This document shows, piece by piece, positions 1 through 8,537 of a DNA stretch of 64,000 nt. The notes under the pieces are model-generated. The model was not told where the DNA came from, ran no database searches, and saw nothing but the letters and a program-made list of their open reading frames with translations. The stretch is from positions 30,294 to 94,293 of the forward strand of contig NZ_JACHIN010000007.1 in assembly GCF_014203235.1 (NCBI RefSeq). The letters run 5' to 3'. Both the position numbers and the translations under genes were made by a program. Position 1 is the stretch's first letter; the number at the start of each line of letters is the position of its first letter. The DNA is from Nonomuraea endophytica. GTDB lineage: Bacteria > Actinomycetota > Actinomycetes > Streptosporangiales > Streptosporangiaceae.

Positions 1-1960
1 TCCCGGTCTCGCGCTCGTCCAGCGCCCAGCGCAGCGCCGCCGCGCAGTTGTCGCGCTCGGCCGCCAGCCGCTCGATCCACTCGATCTGCTCATCCGTCCG
101 CAGGTACGGCACCGCCGTCTCGGCCAGCTCCCGCATGTGAACGGCCAGCCGCCTCCTGAACTCCCCGCTCTCCCCCGCCTCGGCCAGCCGTTCCAGCGCG
201 TACGCGCGGATCGTCTCCAGCATCCGGTAGCGCCCGTCGTCGCCCGCCTGCACCAGCGACTTGTCGGCCAGCGCGCCCAGAACGTCAGGGTCGCCCCCGC
301 ACACCGCCTCCACCGACTCCAGCGCCGCGCCGCCCGCGAACACCCCCATCCGCCGCAGCAGCGCCCGCTCGTCCGCGGTGAGCAGGTCCCAGCTCCACTC
401 GACGACCGCTCTGAGCGTCTGCTGCCGGGGCAACGCGGTACGGCTGCCGCCGGTCAGCAGCCGGAACCGGTCGTCGATGCGCTCGGCGAGCTGCCGCGTG
501 GTCATCGTGCGCAGCCGGGCGGCGGCCAGTTCGATGGCCAGCGGCATGCCGTCGAGGCGGCGGCAGATGTCCGCGACGTCACCGACGTTGCCCGCGTCCA
601 GCCGGAACGACGGCCGCGCCGCGACCGCCCGGTCCAGCAGCAGCCGTACCGCCGGGTAGGCGGCCGCCCGCTCGGCGTCCACACCCTCGGGCGGCAGTTC
701 CAGCGGCGGGATGGGCACCAGCCGCTCGCCCGCGACGTTCAGCGGTTCCCTGCTGGTGGTCAGGACCCGGAGTCCTGGGCAGAGCGCCAGCAGCCGCTCG
801 GCCACGACGGCGGCGGCCTCGATCACGTGCTCGCAGTTGTCCAGCACGATCAGCGCCCGCTCGCGCCCGAGCCGCTCGGCCACCCGGGTCACCGGATCCT
901 CGCCCGGCTGGTTGAGGTCGTCGCGCAGCCCGAGCGCGCCCGACAGCGCGCCGGGCACGTCGGCCGGGTCGGCGATCGGGGCCAGCTCGACCATCCAGGC
1001 GTCGCCCTCGCGCAGGGCGGCCTCGGTGGCCAGGCGGGTCTTGCCCGCGCCGCCAGGACCGACGATCGTCGCGAGCCTCGCCTGCCCGAGCAGGCTGACG
1101 AGCTGGGCCAGTTCGTCGGCCCTGCCGACGAAGCCGGTGAGCGGCGCGCGTACGTTGCCCTTGGCCTGGCGCGGCTCGGGACGGCGGGCCGGGACCTCGC
1201 CCTTGAGCACGGCGAGGTGAGCGGCGCGCAGGTCGGGACCAGGATCCACGCCCAGGTCGGTGGCCAGGGCGCCCCTGACCCGCTCGAACAGCGCGAGCGC
1301 GTCGGCCTGGCGGCCCGCCGCGGCCAGGGCGCGCATGGCGAGACCGGCCAGGCGTTCGCGGTGCGGCTGCGCGGCCAGTTCCTCGCTCAGCCCGGCGGCC
1401 AGGGCGGCGACCTCACCATCGCCCGGCGCCCTTGCCAGCACGGCCTGGGCGTGGGCCTCCAGGGCGAGCAGGCGTTCCTCCTGCAGCCCCGCCGCGACGT
1501 TGGCCAGATGCGGCACCGCCAGCAGATCGGCCAGCGCGGGCCCCCGCCACAGCGCCAGCGCCGCCTCCAGAGCGGGCTCGCGATCCTTGCCCGCCTTCAG
1601 GGTGTCCTGTGGGTTGCGGACGGTCCGCGTGGAAGCGTCGACGGTCTGGGTGAAGGCGTGGGCGTCGACCCGCTCGCGTGGGATCGGCAGGACGTAACCG
1701 CCCGCGCGGCCGTCCACCGTCAGGTACGGGCGCAACGCGGCGCGCAGGCGCTTGACCAGGGTCTGCAGGGCGTTGGCCGCGTTGGCCGGCGGCTCGTCCG
1801 GCCACAGCGCGTCGATCAGCCGCTCGGCGCTGACGACCTGCCCGGCCTCCAGCGCGAGCATCGCCAGCAGCGCGCGCACCCGGGCGCCGCCCACGGACAC
1901 GGGGACGCCGTCGTTCGTGACCTCCAGCGGTCCGAGGATGGATATGCGCACGCACTCCAT
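1..1960 (-). CDS. AfsR/SARP-type BTAD regulator with NB-ARC ATPase domain, 3' end cut by window
   Basis: Cytoplasmic pathway-type transcriptional activator. Reading the minus strand from about 1960 gives an OmpR-like winged helix (residues 1-95, opening RISILGPLEV), a bacterial transcriptional activation domain (about 100-245, ending in LGVDPGPDLRAAH), then a P-loop ATPase with Walker A GPGGAGKTRLA near residue 300 and Walker B IVLDNCEH near 370. About 653 codons lie in the window with no stop, so the C-terminal (probably TPR) part is missing. Start is either ATG at 1960 or GTG at 1951; neither has ideal Shine-Dalgarno spacing. It begins 12-21 bp after the MerR gene and is probably co-transcribed with it. 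Its domain order matches the 1004-aa regulator at 16589, so the two look like paralogues. Family is certain; target genes are unknown. Confidence 0.9.
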   Translation of the reverse strand, partial: MECVRISILGPLEVTNDGVPVSVGGARVRALLAMLALEAGQVVSAERLIDALWPDEPPANAANALQTLVKRLRAALRPYLTVDGRAGGYVLPIPRERVDAHAFTQTVDASTRTVRNPQDTLKAGKDREPALEAALALWRGPALADLLAVPHLANVAAGLQEERLLALEAHAQAVLARAPGDGEVAALAAGLSEELAAQPHRERLAGLAMRALAAAGRQADALALFERVRGALATDLGVDPGPDLRAAHLAVLKGEVPARRPEPRQAKGNVRAPLTGFVGRADELAQLVSLLGQARLATIVGPGGAGKTRLATEAALREGDAWMVELAPIADPADVPGALSGALGLRDDLNQPGEDPVTRVAERLGRERALIVLDNCEHVIEAAAVVAERLLALCPGLRVLTTSREPLNVAGERLVPIPPLELPPEGVDAERAAAYPAVRLLLDRAVAARPSFRLDAGNVGDVADICRRLDGMPLAIELAAARLRTMTTRQLAERIDDRFRLLTGGSRTALPRQQTLRAVVEWSWDLLTADERALLRRMGVFAGGAALESVEAVCGGDPDVLGALADKSLVQAGDDGRYRMLETIRAYALERLAEAGESGEFRRRLAVHMRELAETAVPYLRTDEQIEWIERLAAERDNCAAALRWALDERETG

Positions 1961-1972
1961 CCTGCCGGGTGC

Positions 1973-2770
1973 TCACGACTTCAGGTGCACGGCCACCTCC
2001 ATGCCCACCGGCTGCCCCTCCTCCAGCAGGCCGATCTGGCGCACCTGGGACAGCGACACCTCGGCGCCGCTCTCCTGCGCGGCGGCCAGCAGCGCGAGCA
2101 CGGCCGGGTGGGTGGCGCCCTCCACCATGGGCACGTCCTGGTCCCAGCGCCAGCGCACCACCATCTCCCGGCCCGTCTCGATGGTGCCGCGCTCGACGTC
2201 CGTCCAGGACTCCGGCGGCAGGGCGGCGACCGGCCAGCAGCACAGCACCTGGACCTCGGTCTCGCTGCCGGGGGTGGCCCTGATCGTGGTCCAGAACGCG
2301 CCGGTCGGGCGGTTGCCCTCCGCGTCCAGGCGCCGCCACAACCCGGCGAACAGCGCGTTGGCCTCCTCGTCGTCGGCGATGTCCGGGGGCAGGACGACAC
2401 CTGCCCAGGGCTGGGCCTCGGCCTGCCGTACCTCCGTCTGCCAGTGGATGGGGCCGGCGAGCAGGCGCTCCAGGGCGTCGAGCGCGGCGTCCTGGCGTTC
2501 GCGGTCGGCGGCCAGCCTGGCGCGGTGGTCGGCCAGCGTGGCCGTCGCGGACTCGGCGTCCTGGAGCAGCTTGGGCGCCTCGGCGAGTGGCAGGTCGGCG
2601 GCGCGGGCGGCCTTGAGCCTGAGTGCGTGCTCGAACTGGGTGGCGCTGTAGCGGCGGTGCCGCGACCACGGGTCCACCGAGACGGGCGGAAGCAGGCCCT
2701 GCTCGTCGTACAGGCGCAGGGCCTTCAGGCTCAGACCGGTCAGCTCGGCGAATTCCCCGATGTTCATCAT
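1973..2770 (-). CDS. MerR-family transcriptional regulator with effector-binding domain
   Basis: 265 aa. The N-terminus (MMNIGEFAELTGLSLKALRL, about 1-70) is a MerR winged helix-turn-helix, followed by a helical linker (about 75-125) and a C-terminal region of GyrI/effector-binding type that normally senses a small molecule. MerR proteins bind as dimers inside long promoter spacers and activate on ligand binding. No cysteine cluster typical of metal sensors is visible, which favours an organic ligand. The gene is followed after 12-21 bp by the AfsR-like gene and is probably first in that transcription unit. The ligand is unknown. Confidence 0.88.
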   Translation of the reverse strand: MMNIGEFAELTGLSLKALRLYDEQGLLPPVSVDPWSRHRRYSATQFEHALRLKAARAADLPLAEAPKLLQDAESATATLADHRARLAADRERQDAALDALERLLAGPIHWQTEVRQAEAQPWAGVVLPPDIADDEEANALFAGLWRRLDAEGNRPTGAFWTTIRATPGSETEVQVLCCWPVAALPPESWTDVERGTIETGREMVVRWRWDQDVPMVEGATHPAVLALLAAAQESGAEVSLSQVRQIGLLEEGQPVGMEVAVHLKS

Positions 2771-2865
2771 GGGACCAGTGTGGGACCTGCCCCTGGGGGA
2801 GGTTCCAGTCGTTGGTCCGGGCGCCGTGCGCGGATCCCCACGCGCACGGCGCCCGGGTCGGGGGG

Positions 2866-4947
2866 TTAGAAGTCGTCAGGCAGGCGGACCTGGTCGCGGA
2901 TCCACCGTCCCGCCTCCTTCAGCCGGCTGGTGCCGGTGAACGGGCCGCCAGGGCAGGTGCCCTCGGTGAAGACGGCGCCGGAGAGGGGGTCGTCGGAGAA
3001 GTTCCAGTTGACCCAGCTGATCTTCTTCTGTGCCATCAGGTCGATGTACTGCTGCGACCTGCTGAAGTTGTTGCCGCCGCCGCCCGATGACGTCTGCGTG
3101 CCGAACTCGGTGACGAACATCGGCAGGCGGTCGGCCGCGCGGGACAGGGTGTTGAGGTAGTTGGTGCCGTGCGAGGCGGCGTAGAAGTGGAACGTGTACA
3201 TGATGTTGGTCGCGTTGACCGGGTTGTTGATGATCTCGGTCTCGTCGGAGCTCTCGGAGACGCCGAGCGAGGACCAGGCTCGGGTGCCGACCAGGATCGT
3301 GCTCTCGGGGTCGTTGGCCCTGATCACCGGGATGATCTGGTGGGCGTAGTCGCGGATGCGCGACCAGGCGACGCCGCTGGGCTCGTTCATGACCTCGTAG
3401 AGCAGGTTCTTCTTGTTGTTGTGGCGCTGGGCGATCTCGGTGAAGAACGTCTTGGCCTTGTTGAGGTTGTTCTGGGCGAATGGGTCACCGGGGTTGAGCA
3501 TGTGCCAGTCGACGATGGCGTACATGCCGCGGGAGGTGGCCTGCTCGATCAGGTTGTGCACCCGGTCGGTGAACGCCCGGGGGTTGGTGTCGTAGCCGCC
3601 CTCCTGGATGTACATGGAGATGCGCAGGACGTCCGACTTCCAGTCGTCGGCCAGGGCATTGAGCGAGGCGGTGTTGAGGCAGTCGTAGTGCCACTGGATG
3701 CCGTGGCTGCTCATGCCGCGCAGCTGGATCTGCTTGCCGTTCTCGTTGCAGAGCTTGATCCCGCACACGCGCAGCTGGCCGTTGGCATCAACCGGGGTGC
3801 CGCCGCTGGTGGGCGGCTGGGTGGTGGCGGTGACGGCGGCGCTGCGGTCGGACTCGTTGTCGGACGGGTCGCGCGCGGTCACGGTGTAGGTGTGCGTGGA
3901 GGAGCCGGCCAGGCCGGTCACGGTGGCCGTGGTGCCGGTGACGGTGGCGACGACGGTGTCACCCTCACGTACCCGGTAGTCCTTGATCGTGCCGCTGTTG
4001 TCCGTGGCGGCGTTCCAGGCCAGCGAGATCGAGCTGGACGTGGTCCCGGTCGAGCGCGGGTTGCCGGGGACGGTGGGCTTCTCGGTGTCGGGCGGTCCGG
4101 TGACGCCGACGCTGAGGCGGTCGAGGTTGGGGCCGCCGTTGGCGGTGGTCGAGCTGGCCCTGACGGTGTTGGCGCCCGCGTTCAGGGCGGCGTTCACCTG
4201 GACCTCCTGCCAGGTGCTCCACGCGCCGGTGCCGGGGAAGTCCTTGGTCTGGGCGCTGCCGTTGACGCTGATGGACATCGGGCGGTTGACGGTGGTGCCG
4301 TTGGCGTAGCGGAAGGTCAGGGTGGCGTTGCCGGCGGCGGCCGCGTTCACGGTGAACTCGACGGCGGAACCGGTGACGTTGTCGTAGTTGACGAAGCCGG
4401 TGCCGGTGAACCCGGCGTGGTTGGACTCCACCACGCCCTGGGTGATCGTGGCGTCCTCGGCCTGGTGGTCGTTGCCGGGCGTGGCGGCGACCTCGGCGTC
4501 CAGATAGTCCCAGTTCGGGTTGCCGCCGGTGGCGGAGGCCGTGGCTCTGATCGTGTTCGCGCCGGCCACGACCGGTGCGGTCAGCGTGGCGGTGGCCCAG
4601 GTGCTCCAGGCGCCGGTGGGGTTGAAGGCGCGGTCGTCGGCGATCAGGGCGCCGTTGACGGAGATGTCACTGGGGCGGTTGGCGGTGGTGCCGTTGGCGT
4701 AGCGGAGCGCCAGGGTGGCGGTGCCGGCTGCGGGGGCGTTGAACGTCCACTCCACGTACGGCCCCGCCACGTTGTCGCCGTTGACGAAGCCGGTGCCGGA
4801 GAAGCCGGGGTGGTTGGACTCGACGGCACCCTGCGAGATCGTGGCGTTCTCCGCCTCGAGCCGGGTGGGCGCGGCTTCGGCGGGCAGTGCGGGTAAGAGG
4901 GCCAGACAGACGGCGGCCAGAGTGATCAGCCGCGTGGAACGATGCAT
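2866..4947 (-). CDS. Secreted GH5 cellulase with two CBM35-like domains and an FN3 linker
   Basis: 693 aa, predicted secreted endo-beta-1,4-glucanase. Order: signal peptide (about 1-26, ending ALPAEAA), two homologous CBM6/CBM35-like modules (about 28-155 and 157-285; each has AENATI- or AEDATI-type openings and a GTGFVN motif), a fibronectin type III domain (about 289-378), then a GH5 catalytic domain (about 390-693). The acid/base glutamate sits in VMNEPSG (about E522) and the nucleophile in FVTEFGTQ (about E614). I start at the ATG at 4947 because the signal peptide begins there; the open frame continues upstream but that part is not protein-like. A palindromic element lies just upstream. 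The subfamily (GH5_2-like) and cellulose as substrate are inferred from similarity to actinomycete cellulases. Confidence 0.93.
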   Translation of the reverse strand: MHRSTRLITLAAVCLALLPALPAEAAPTRLEAENATISQGAVESNHPGFSGTGFVNGDNVAGPYVEWTFNAPAAGTATLALRYANGTTANRPSDISVNGALIADDRAFNPTGAWSTWATATLTAPVVAGANTIRATASATGGNPNWDYLDAEVAATPGNDHQAEDATITQGVVESNHAGFTGTGFVNYDNVTGSAVEFTVNAAAAGNATLTFRYANGTTVNRPMSISVNGSAQTKDFPGTGAWSTWQEVQVNAALNAGANTVRASSTTANGGPNLDRLSVGVTGPPDTEKPTVPGNPRSTGTTSSSISLAWNAATDNSGTIKDYRVREGDTVVATVTGTTATVTGLAGSSTHTYTVTARDPSDNESDRSAAVTATTQPPTSGGTPVDANGQLRVCGIKLCNENGKQIQLRGMSSHGIQWHYDCLNTASLNALADDWKSDVLRISMYIQEGGYDTNPRAFTDRVHNLIEQATSRGMYAIVDWHMLNPGDPFAQNNLNKAKTFFTEIAQRHNNKKNLLYEVMNEPSGVAWSRIRDYAHQIIPVIRANDPESTILVGTRAWSSLGVSESSDETEIINNPVNATNIMYTFHFYAASHGTNYLNTLSRAADRLPMFVTEFGTQTSSGGGGNNFSRSQQYIDLMAQKKISWVNWNFSDDPLSGAVFTEGTCPGGPFTGTSRLKEAGRWIRDQVRLPDDF

Positions 4948-4964
4948 GGGGGGGTCCACTCCTA

Positions 4965-4993
4965 CTCGTTCATTAGGAAACTTAACTAACGAG
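4965..4993. promoter_or_regulatory. Imperfect palindrome upstream of the cellulase gene
   Basis: The 29-bp element starts CTCGTT (4965-4970) and ends AACGAG (4988-4993), with core TTAGGAAACTTAACTAA (4973-4989). About 10 of 15 positions are symmetric. It lies 18-46 bp before the cellulase start, so it fits an operator for a sugar-responsive repressor. From memory, similar TTAGGAAA/TTTCCTAA palindromes precede secreted polysaccharidase genes in other actinomycetes; the cognate regulator is not in this window. Confidence 0.5.
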
Positions 4994-5050
4994 CAAACGG
5001 AGAATAGATCCGACGTCTGTTCGGAACAAGGCCCAAATTGACAAGCGCCT

Positions 5051-5425
5051 CTACAGCCGTGACAAAAGGGGAGCCAGTTGCTCCTCCTCATAGTCGAGAT
5101 GAGCCAGGAGTTCCTCGGCCAGCCGTTCCAGGTCCTCGCGGAAGTCGGCGGCCCGCTCGATGGCGGCGAGGATCTCGGCGACCTTGCCGTGCTCGCGCTC
5201 AAGCCGGTCGATGACCTCGGCGGACTCGGGGAAGCGGGCCCGCAGCGTGGTGAACAGGTAGTGGCTCTCCACCGTGTGGTGCATCTCGACGTGGTGGCAG
5301 TAGTACATGCAGCGCACCCGCAGATCACCGGTGATCTCGCTCGCGCCGCGCAACTCCTTCAGTTCCCGGCGCAGACCGTCGTGGACGGCGATCAGCTCGC
5401 GGACCATGGCGTGGTCTCGGGACAT
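5051..5425 (-). CDS. Hemerythrin-like HHE-domain protein
   Basis: 124 aa, all-helical small protein. Histidine/acid pairs typical of the HHE cation-binding fold are present: H5 and H15, the H44-H45 and H49-H50 pairs with E53 and H55, H80 in the helix after DRLEREH, and a C-terminal HLDYEEEQ motif. Such proteins bind a di-iron centre and are linked to oxygen, NO or redox sensing or iron storage. It is transcribed divergently from the HxlR regulator at 5534, with an inverted pair of TTAGTTAC sites in the shared promoter, suggesting redox-dependent control by that regulator. Exact ligand chemistry cannot be told from sequence. Confidence 0.88.
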   Translation of the reverse strand: MSRDHAMVRELIAVHDGLRRELKELRGASEITGDLRVRCMYYCHHVEMHHTVESHYLFTTLRARFPESAEVIDRLEREHGKVAEILAAIERAADFREDLERLAEELLAHLDYEEEQLAPLLSRL

Positions 5426-5452
5426 CGGGACACTCCTTCATGGTTCCTTCTA

Positions 5453-5521
5453 GTAACTAAGGCAATGATGGATTACCGTCGTGGTAGACGCCTAGATCGC
5501 ACTTTTTCCTGCGTTAGTTAC
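5453..5521. promoter_or_regulatory. Inverted operator half-sites between hemerythrin and HxlR genes
   Basis: GTAACTAA at 5453-5460 and its exact reverse complement TTAGTTAC at 5514-5521 flank the divergent promoter, one next to each gene, about 53 bp apart. This is a good candidate for the binding sites of the adjacent HxlR protein (autorepression plus control of the hemerythrin gene). Binding itself is inferred. Confidence 0.5.
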
Positions 5522-5533
5522 CTGGAGAGAACC

Positions 5534-5890
5534 GTGGAGTACCTGACGGAGACCGAGGCCAACTGCCGCGCCCGCGAGGTGCTCGACCGCGTGGGCGACA
5601 AGTGGTCCATGGTCGTGCTCTACAACCTCAGCACCGGCACCCACCGCTTCACCGAGCTGCGCCGGGCCATCCCGGGCATCAGCCAGCGCATGCTCACCGT
5701 CACCCTGCGCGGCCTGGAGCGCGACGGGCTGGTCAGCCGGACGGTCCACCCGGTCATCCCGCCCCACGTGGACTACGACCTGACGCCGCTGGGCTGCACG
5801 CTGCGGGAGATCGTGGGCGCGCTGGTCGGCTGGGCCCACCAGCACCTGGACGAGATCGATCAGGCGCGGACGGCGTACGACAGGGTGTAG
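5534..5890 (+). CDS. HxlR-family winged-helix transcriptional regulator
   Basis: 118 aa. The motif series CRAREVLDRVGDKWSMVVLY, FTELRRAIPGISQRMLTVTL and a GLVSR wing is diagnostic of HxlR. A single cysteine in the N-terminal region (NCRA) is the position that senses redox or quinone/aldehyde stress in several characterised members (QsrR, HypR type). I chose the GTG at 5534: it has GGAGAG six bases upstream, and the frame upstream lacks homology. Divergent from the hemerythrin-like gene and probably its regulator. Confidence 0.92.
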   Translation: MEYLTETEANCRAREVLDRVGDKWSMVVLYNLSTGTHRFTELRRAIPGISQRMLTVTLRGLERDGLVSRTVHPVIPPHVDYDLTPLGCTLREIVGALVGWAHQHLDEIDQARTAYDRV

Positions 5891-5922
5891 ACGCGAGACC
5901 GCTTCGGTGGTCAAGTCAGGGA

Positions 5923-7107
5923 ATGACGGTACAAGGCACCTGCGATCCCCGGTTCTCCCTGGTCCGGGAGGAGTTCGAGCGCAACATCGCCGAGCGCGGC
6001 GAGATCGGCGCGTCGGTCTGCGTGATGGTCGACGGCGAGGTCGTCGTCGACCTGTGGGGCGGCGAGGCCGCTCCGGGGACGCCCTGGCTCCACGACACCA
6101 TCGGCCACGTCTGGTCGTGCACCAAGGGGGCCACCGCGCTGTGCGCCCACCTGCTCGCCGCCCGCGGCGAGCTCGATCTCGACGCCCCGGTCATCCGCTA
6201 CTGGCCGGAGTACGGCGCCGCCGGCAAGGGCGCCACCCTCGTCAGGCACGTGCTCGCCCACCAGGCCGGCCTGCCGGTGCTGCGCGAGCCGCTGCCCGCG
6301 GACGCGTTCCTCGACTGGAAGCTGATGGCCGAGCGGCTGGCCGTGGCGGAGCCGTTCTGGGAGCCGGGGACCCGGCACGGCTACCACGCGCTGACCTTCG
6401 GCTTCCTCGTCGGCGAGATCATCAGGCGGATCAGCGGGCGCTCGCTGGGCACGTTCTTCCGCGAGGAGGTGGCGGAGCCGCTCGGGCTGGAGTTCTGGCT
6501 GGGTCTGCCGGAGGAGCAGGAGGGCCGGGTGGCGCCGACGATCCCGGCCGACGTCCCGGCCGAGTTGCCGTCGTTCTACGTCAAGGCGTTCTCCGACCCG
6601 TCGTCCATGCCGGCGCTGCTGCTGGGCAACGACGGCGGCTTCATGACCTCCTCCGACACCCGGGAGTCGCACGCCGGCGAGTACGGCTCGGTCGGCGCGA
6701 TCACCAACGCGCGCGGGCTGGCCGGCATGTACCGGCCGCTGTCGCTCGGCGAGCTGGTCCCGGCCGAGCAGCGGTCGATCATGGCCAGGACCGAGTCGGC
6801 GGGCATGGACGCGGTCCTCGGGGTGCCGACGCGCTGGTCGGCGGGGTTCATGAAGTCGACCGACAACCGGCACCTGCCGGCGGCCGACAGCGAGGGCGCG
6901 CTGATGTCGGAGTACGCGTTCGGCCACGCGGGCATGGGCGGCTCGGTCGGCTTCTGCGACCCGGGGGCCCGGCTGGCCTTCGGCTACTCCATGAACAAGC
7001 AGGGCAGCGGCCTGGGCATCAACCCCCGGGGCCAGGCGCTGACCGACGCCGCGTACCGGACGCTCGGTTACGATCGGGCCAATGGAGGGATCTGGTACCG
7101 GCCTTGA
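5923..7107 (+). CDS. Serine hydrolase of the beta-lactamase/EstB (class C-like) fold
   Basis: 394 aa. The SxxK nucleophile motif is SCTK in HVWSCTKGAT, with a YHAL motif after RHGYHA as the tyrosine element and a conserved C-terminal HAGMGGS segment. It has no signal peptide, so it is probably a cytoplasmic esterase/amidase rather than a secreted beta-lactamase. The start ATG at 5923 follows the HxlR stop by 32 bp. Its 3' end overlaps the next gene by 26 nt, suggesting translational coupling. Substrate unknown. Confidence 0.88.
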   Translation: MTVQGTCDPRFSLVREEFERNIAERGEIGASVCVMVDGEVVVDLWGGEAAPGTPWLHDTIGHVWSCTKGATALCAHLLAARGELDLDAPVIRYWPEYGAAGKGATLVRHVLAHQAGLPVLREPLPADAFLDWKLMAERLAVAEPFWEPGTRHGYHALTFGFLVGEIIRRISGRSLGTFFREEVAEPLGLEFWLGLPEEQEGRVAPTIPADVPAELPSFYVKAFSDPSSMPALLLGNDGGFMTSSDTRESHAGEYGSVGAITNARGLAGMYRPLSLGELVPAEQRSIMARTESAGMDAVLGVPTRWSAGFMKSTDNRHLPAADSEGALMSEYAFGHAGMGGSVGFCDPGARLAFGYSMNKQGSGLGINPRGQALTDAAYRTLGYDRANGGIWYRP

Positions 7108-7645
7108 CCGGTTCATCGTCCTGACCGGCGGGCCCGGCTCCGGCAAGAGCACCCTGATCGACCGGCTGGAGATGCTCGGGTATTCCAGGACCGAGGAAGC
7201 GGGCCGGGCGATCATCCAGGACCAGAGCGCGATCGGCGGGCGGGCGCTGCCCTGGGCGGACAAGGACCTGTTCGCCGAGCTGATGCTCTCCTGGGAGCTG
7301 CGCTCGCACCGGGCCGCCGCCGCCCAGGGGCCCGGCCCGGTCTTCTTCGACCGCGGCGTCGTGGACGTGATCGGCTACCTGCGGCTGGAGGGCCGCCCGG
7401 TGCCGGACCACGTGCACCGGGCGGCGCTGCGCCACCGCTACCACCGGCGCGTCTTCGCCGCCCCGCCGTGGCCGGAGATCTTCCGCAACGACGCCGAGCG
7501 CAAGCAGTCGGTGGAGGAGGCGGAACGCACCTACACGGCGGTGACCGGGGCCTACGAGGACTACGGCTACGAGCTGGTGACGCTGCCGAAGGCTCCGGTA
7601 GAGGTCAGGACCCGCTTCCTTCTCGACAACATCCCCCTATCCTGA
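7082..7645 (+). CDS. AAA-type P-loop ATPase/kinase-like protein (AAA_28 type)
   Basis: 187 aa. Walker A is TGGPGSGKST near residues 15-24, followed by a FFDRG motif near 97-101 that serves as the Walker B/DRG element seen in predicted small-molecule kinases and in the AAA_28 (TTD14-like) group. No membrane segment. The start overlaps the end of the hydrolase gene by 26 nt. Phosphotransfer is plausible but the substrate is unknown. Confidence 0.8.
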   Translation: MEGSGTGLDRFIVLTGGPGSGKSTLIDRLEMLGYSRTEEAGRAIIQDQSAIGGRALPWADKDLFAELMLSWELRSHRAAAAQGPGPVFFDRGVVDVIGYLRLEGRPVPDHVHRAALRHRYHRRVFAAPPWPEIFRNDAERKQSVEEAERTYTAVTGAYEDYGYELVTLPKAPVEVRTRFLLDNIPLS

Positions 7646-7663
7646 AACATCCCGTCTTTCAGG
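7641..7663 (+). promoter_or_regulatory. Hairpin overlapping the ribosome binding site of the LeuE-like gene
   Basis: CCTGAAA (7641-7647) pairs perfectly with TTTCAGG (7657-7663) around a 9-nt loop. The 5' arm contains the stop codon of the upstream ATPase gene and the 3' arm holds the start of the AGGAG ribosome binding site (7661-7665) of the next gene. Terminating ribosomes would open the hairpin, so translational coupling is a natural reading. Confidence 0.5.
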
Positions 7664-7672
7664 AGCTCAGCA

Positions 7673-8323
7673 ATGTACTTCGGCATCACTGACCTCTGGA
7701 CCTTCGTGGCCGGTGCGTTCTTCATCATCCTGTTGCCAGGACCGAACTCCCTCTACGTCCTCAGCCTGGCCGCGCAACGCGGCGTGAAGCAGGGCTACCG
7801 CGCCGCCGCCGGCGTGTTCGTCGGCGACTCGGTCCTCATGCTGCTGGCCGCCGCCGGCGCCGCCTCGCTCCTGAAGTCGAACCCGGTCCTGTTCACGATC
7901 GTGAAGTACGCCGGAGCCGGCTACCTGGCCTGGATCGGCTTCCAGATGCTGCGCGGCGCCTGGCGGGCCTGGCGCGCCCCGCAAACCGAGATCGCCCAAA
8001 CCGCCGAGCCGGTCGACCGCGTCAACCCGTTCCGCAAGGCCCTGGTGGTCAGCCTGCTGAACCCGAAGGCGATCCTGTTCTTCGTCTCGTTCTTCATCCA
8101 GTTCGTGGACCCCGGGTACGCCGCCCCGGCGTTCTCGTTCCTCATCCTGGGCGCGATCGTCCAGTTGTTCAGCGTCCTCTACCTGACCATGCTGATCTTC
8201 AGCGGGACCTTCCTGGCCGGGCAGTTCCGTACGCGGCGCAAGTTGTCGGCCGGGCTGACGAGCGGCGTGGGGGCGTTGTTCCTGGGGTTCGGGGCCAAGC
8301 TGGCCACTACATCGCTGGGGTGA
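7673..8323 (+). CDS. leuE: LysE/RhtB-family amino acid exporter, LeuE-like
   Basis: 216 aa, about six transmembrane segments. The first segment carries the RhtB signature FIILLPGPNSLYVL, and the mid-protein NPFRKALVVSLLNPKAILFF stretch is typical of leucine/homoserine exporters. Proton-driven efflux of leucine or related amino acids at the cytoplasmic membrane is the expected role. Good AGGAG ribosome binding site, partly sequestered in a hairpin. The symbol reflects best similarity to E. coli LeuE; substrate range is not proven. Confidence 0.87.
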   Translation: MYFGITDLWTFVAGAFFIILLPGPNSLYVLSLAAQRGVKQGYRAAAGVFVGDSVLMLLAAAGAASLLKSNPVLFTIVKYAGAGYLAWIGFQMLRGAWRAWRAPQTEIAQTAEPVDRVNPFRKALVVSLLNPKAILFFVSFFIQFVDPGYAAPAFSFLILGAIVQLFSVLYLTMLIFSGTFLAGQFRTRRKLSAGLTSGVGALFLGFGAKLATTSLG

Positions 8324-8537
8324 GGTCGGCCTATCGGCCGGGTGAGGCGTATGTAGCCTTCGCGTGGAACGTGGCAAAAGAGGCAGTCGCACTCAGGCGG
8401 GTCAGGTACGGTTGGCCACCGGCGCGCTGCCCGGCGTGCCGAGGTGTCCGTGCCGTTACACCGACCGATCCGTTCGGCAAGCCCGGTTCCCCGCTGCCCG
8501 GGTAGTCGTAGGGTCTCGGCCTACCTGCGGAGCAGCC

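Noticed and set aside
137..2869. Long plus-strand open frame across the BTAD and MerR genes
   Set aside because: Low-complexity Arg/Gly/Gln-rich translation that mirrors the minus-strand genes; high-GC shadow frame with no homology.
4948..5328. Upstream extension of the cellulase frame to an earlier start
   Set aside because: The added residues are antisense to the hemerythrin-like gene, and the signal peptide starts at 4947.
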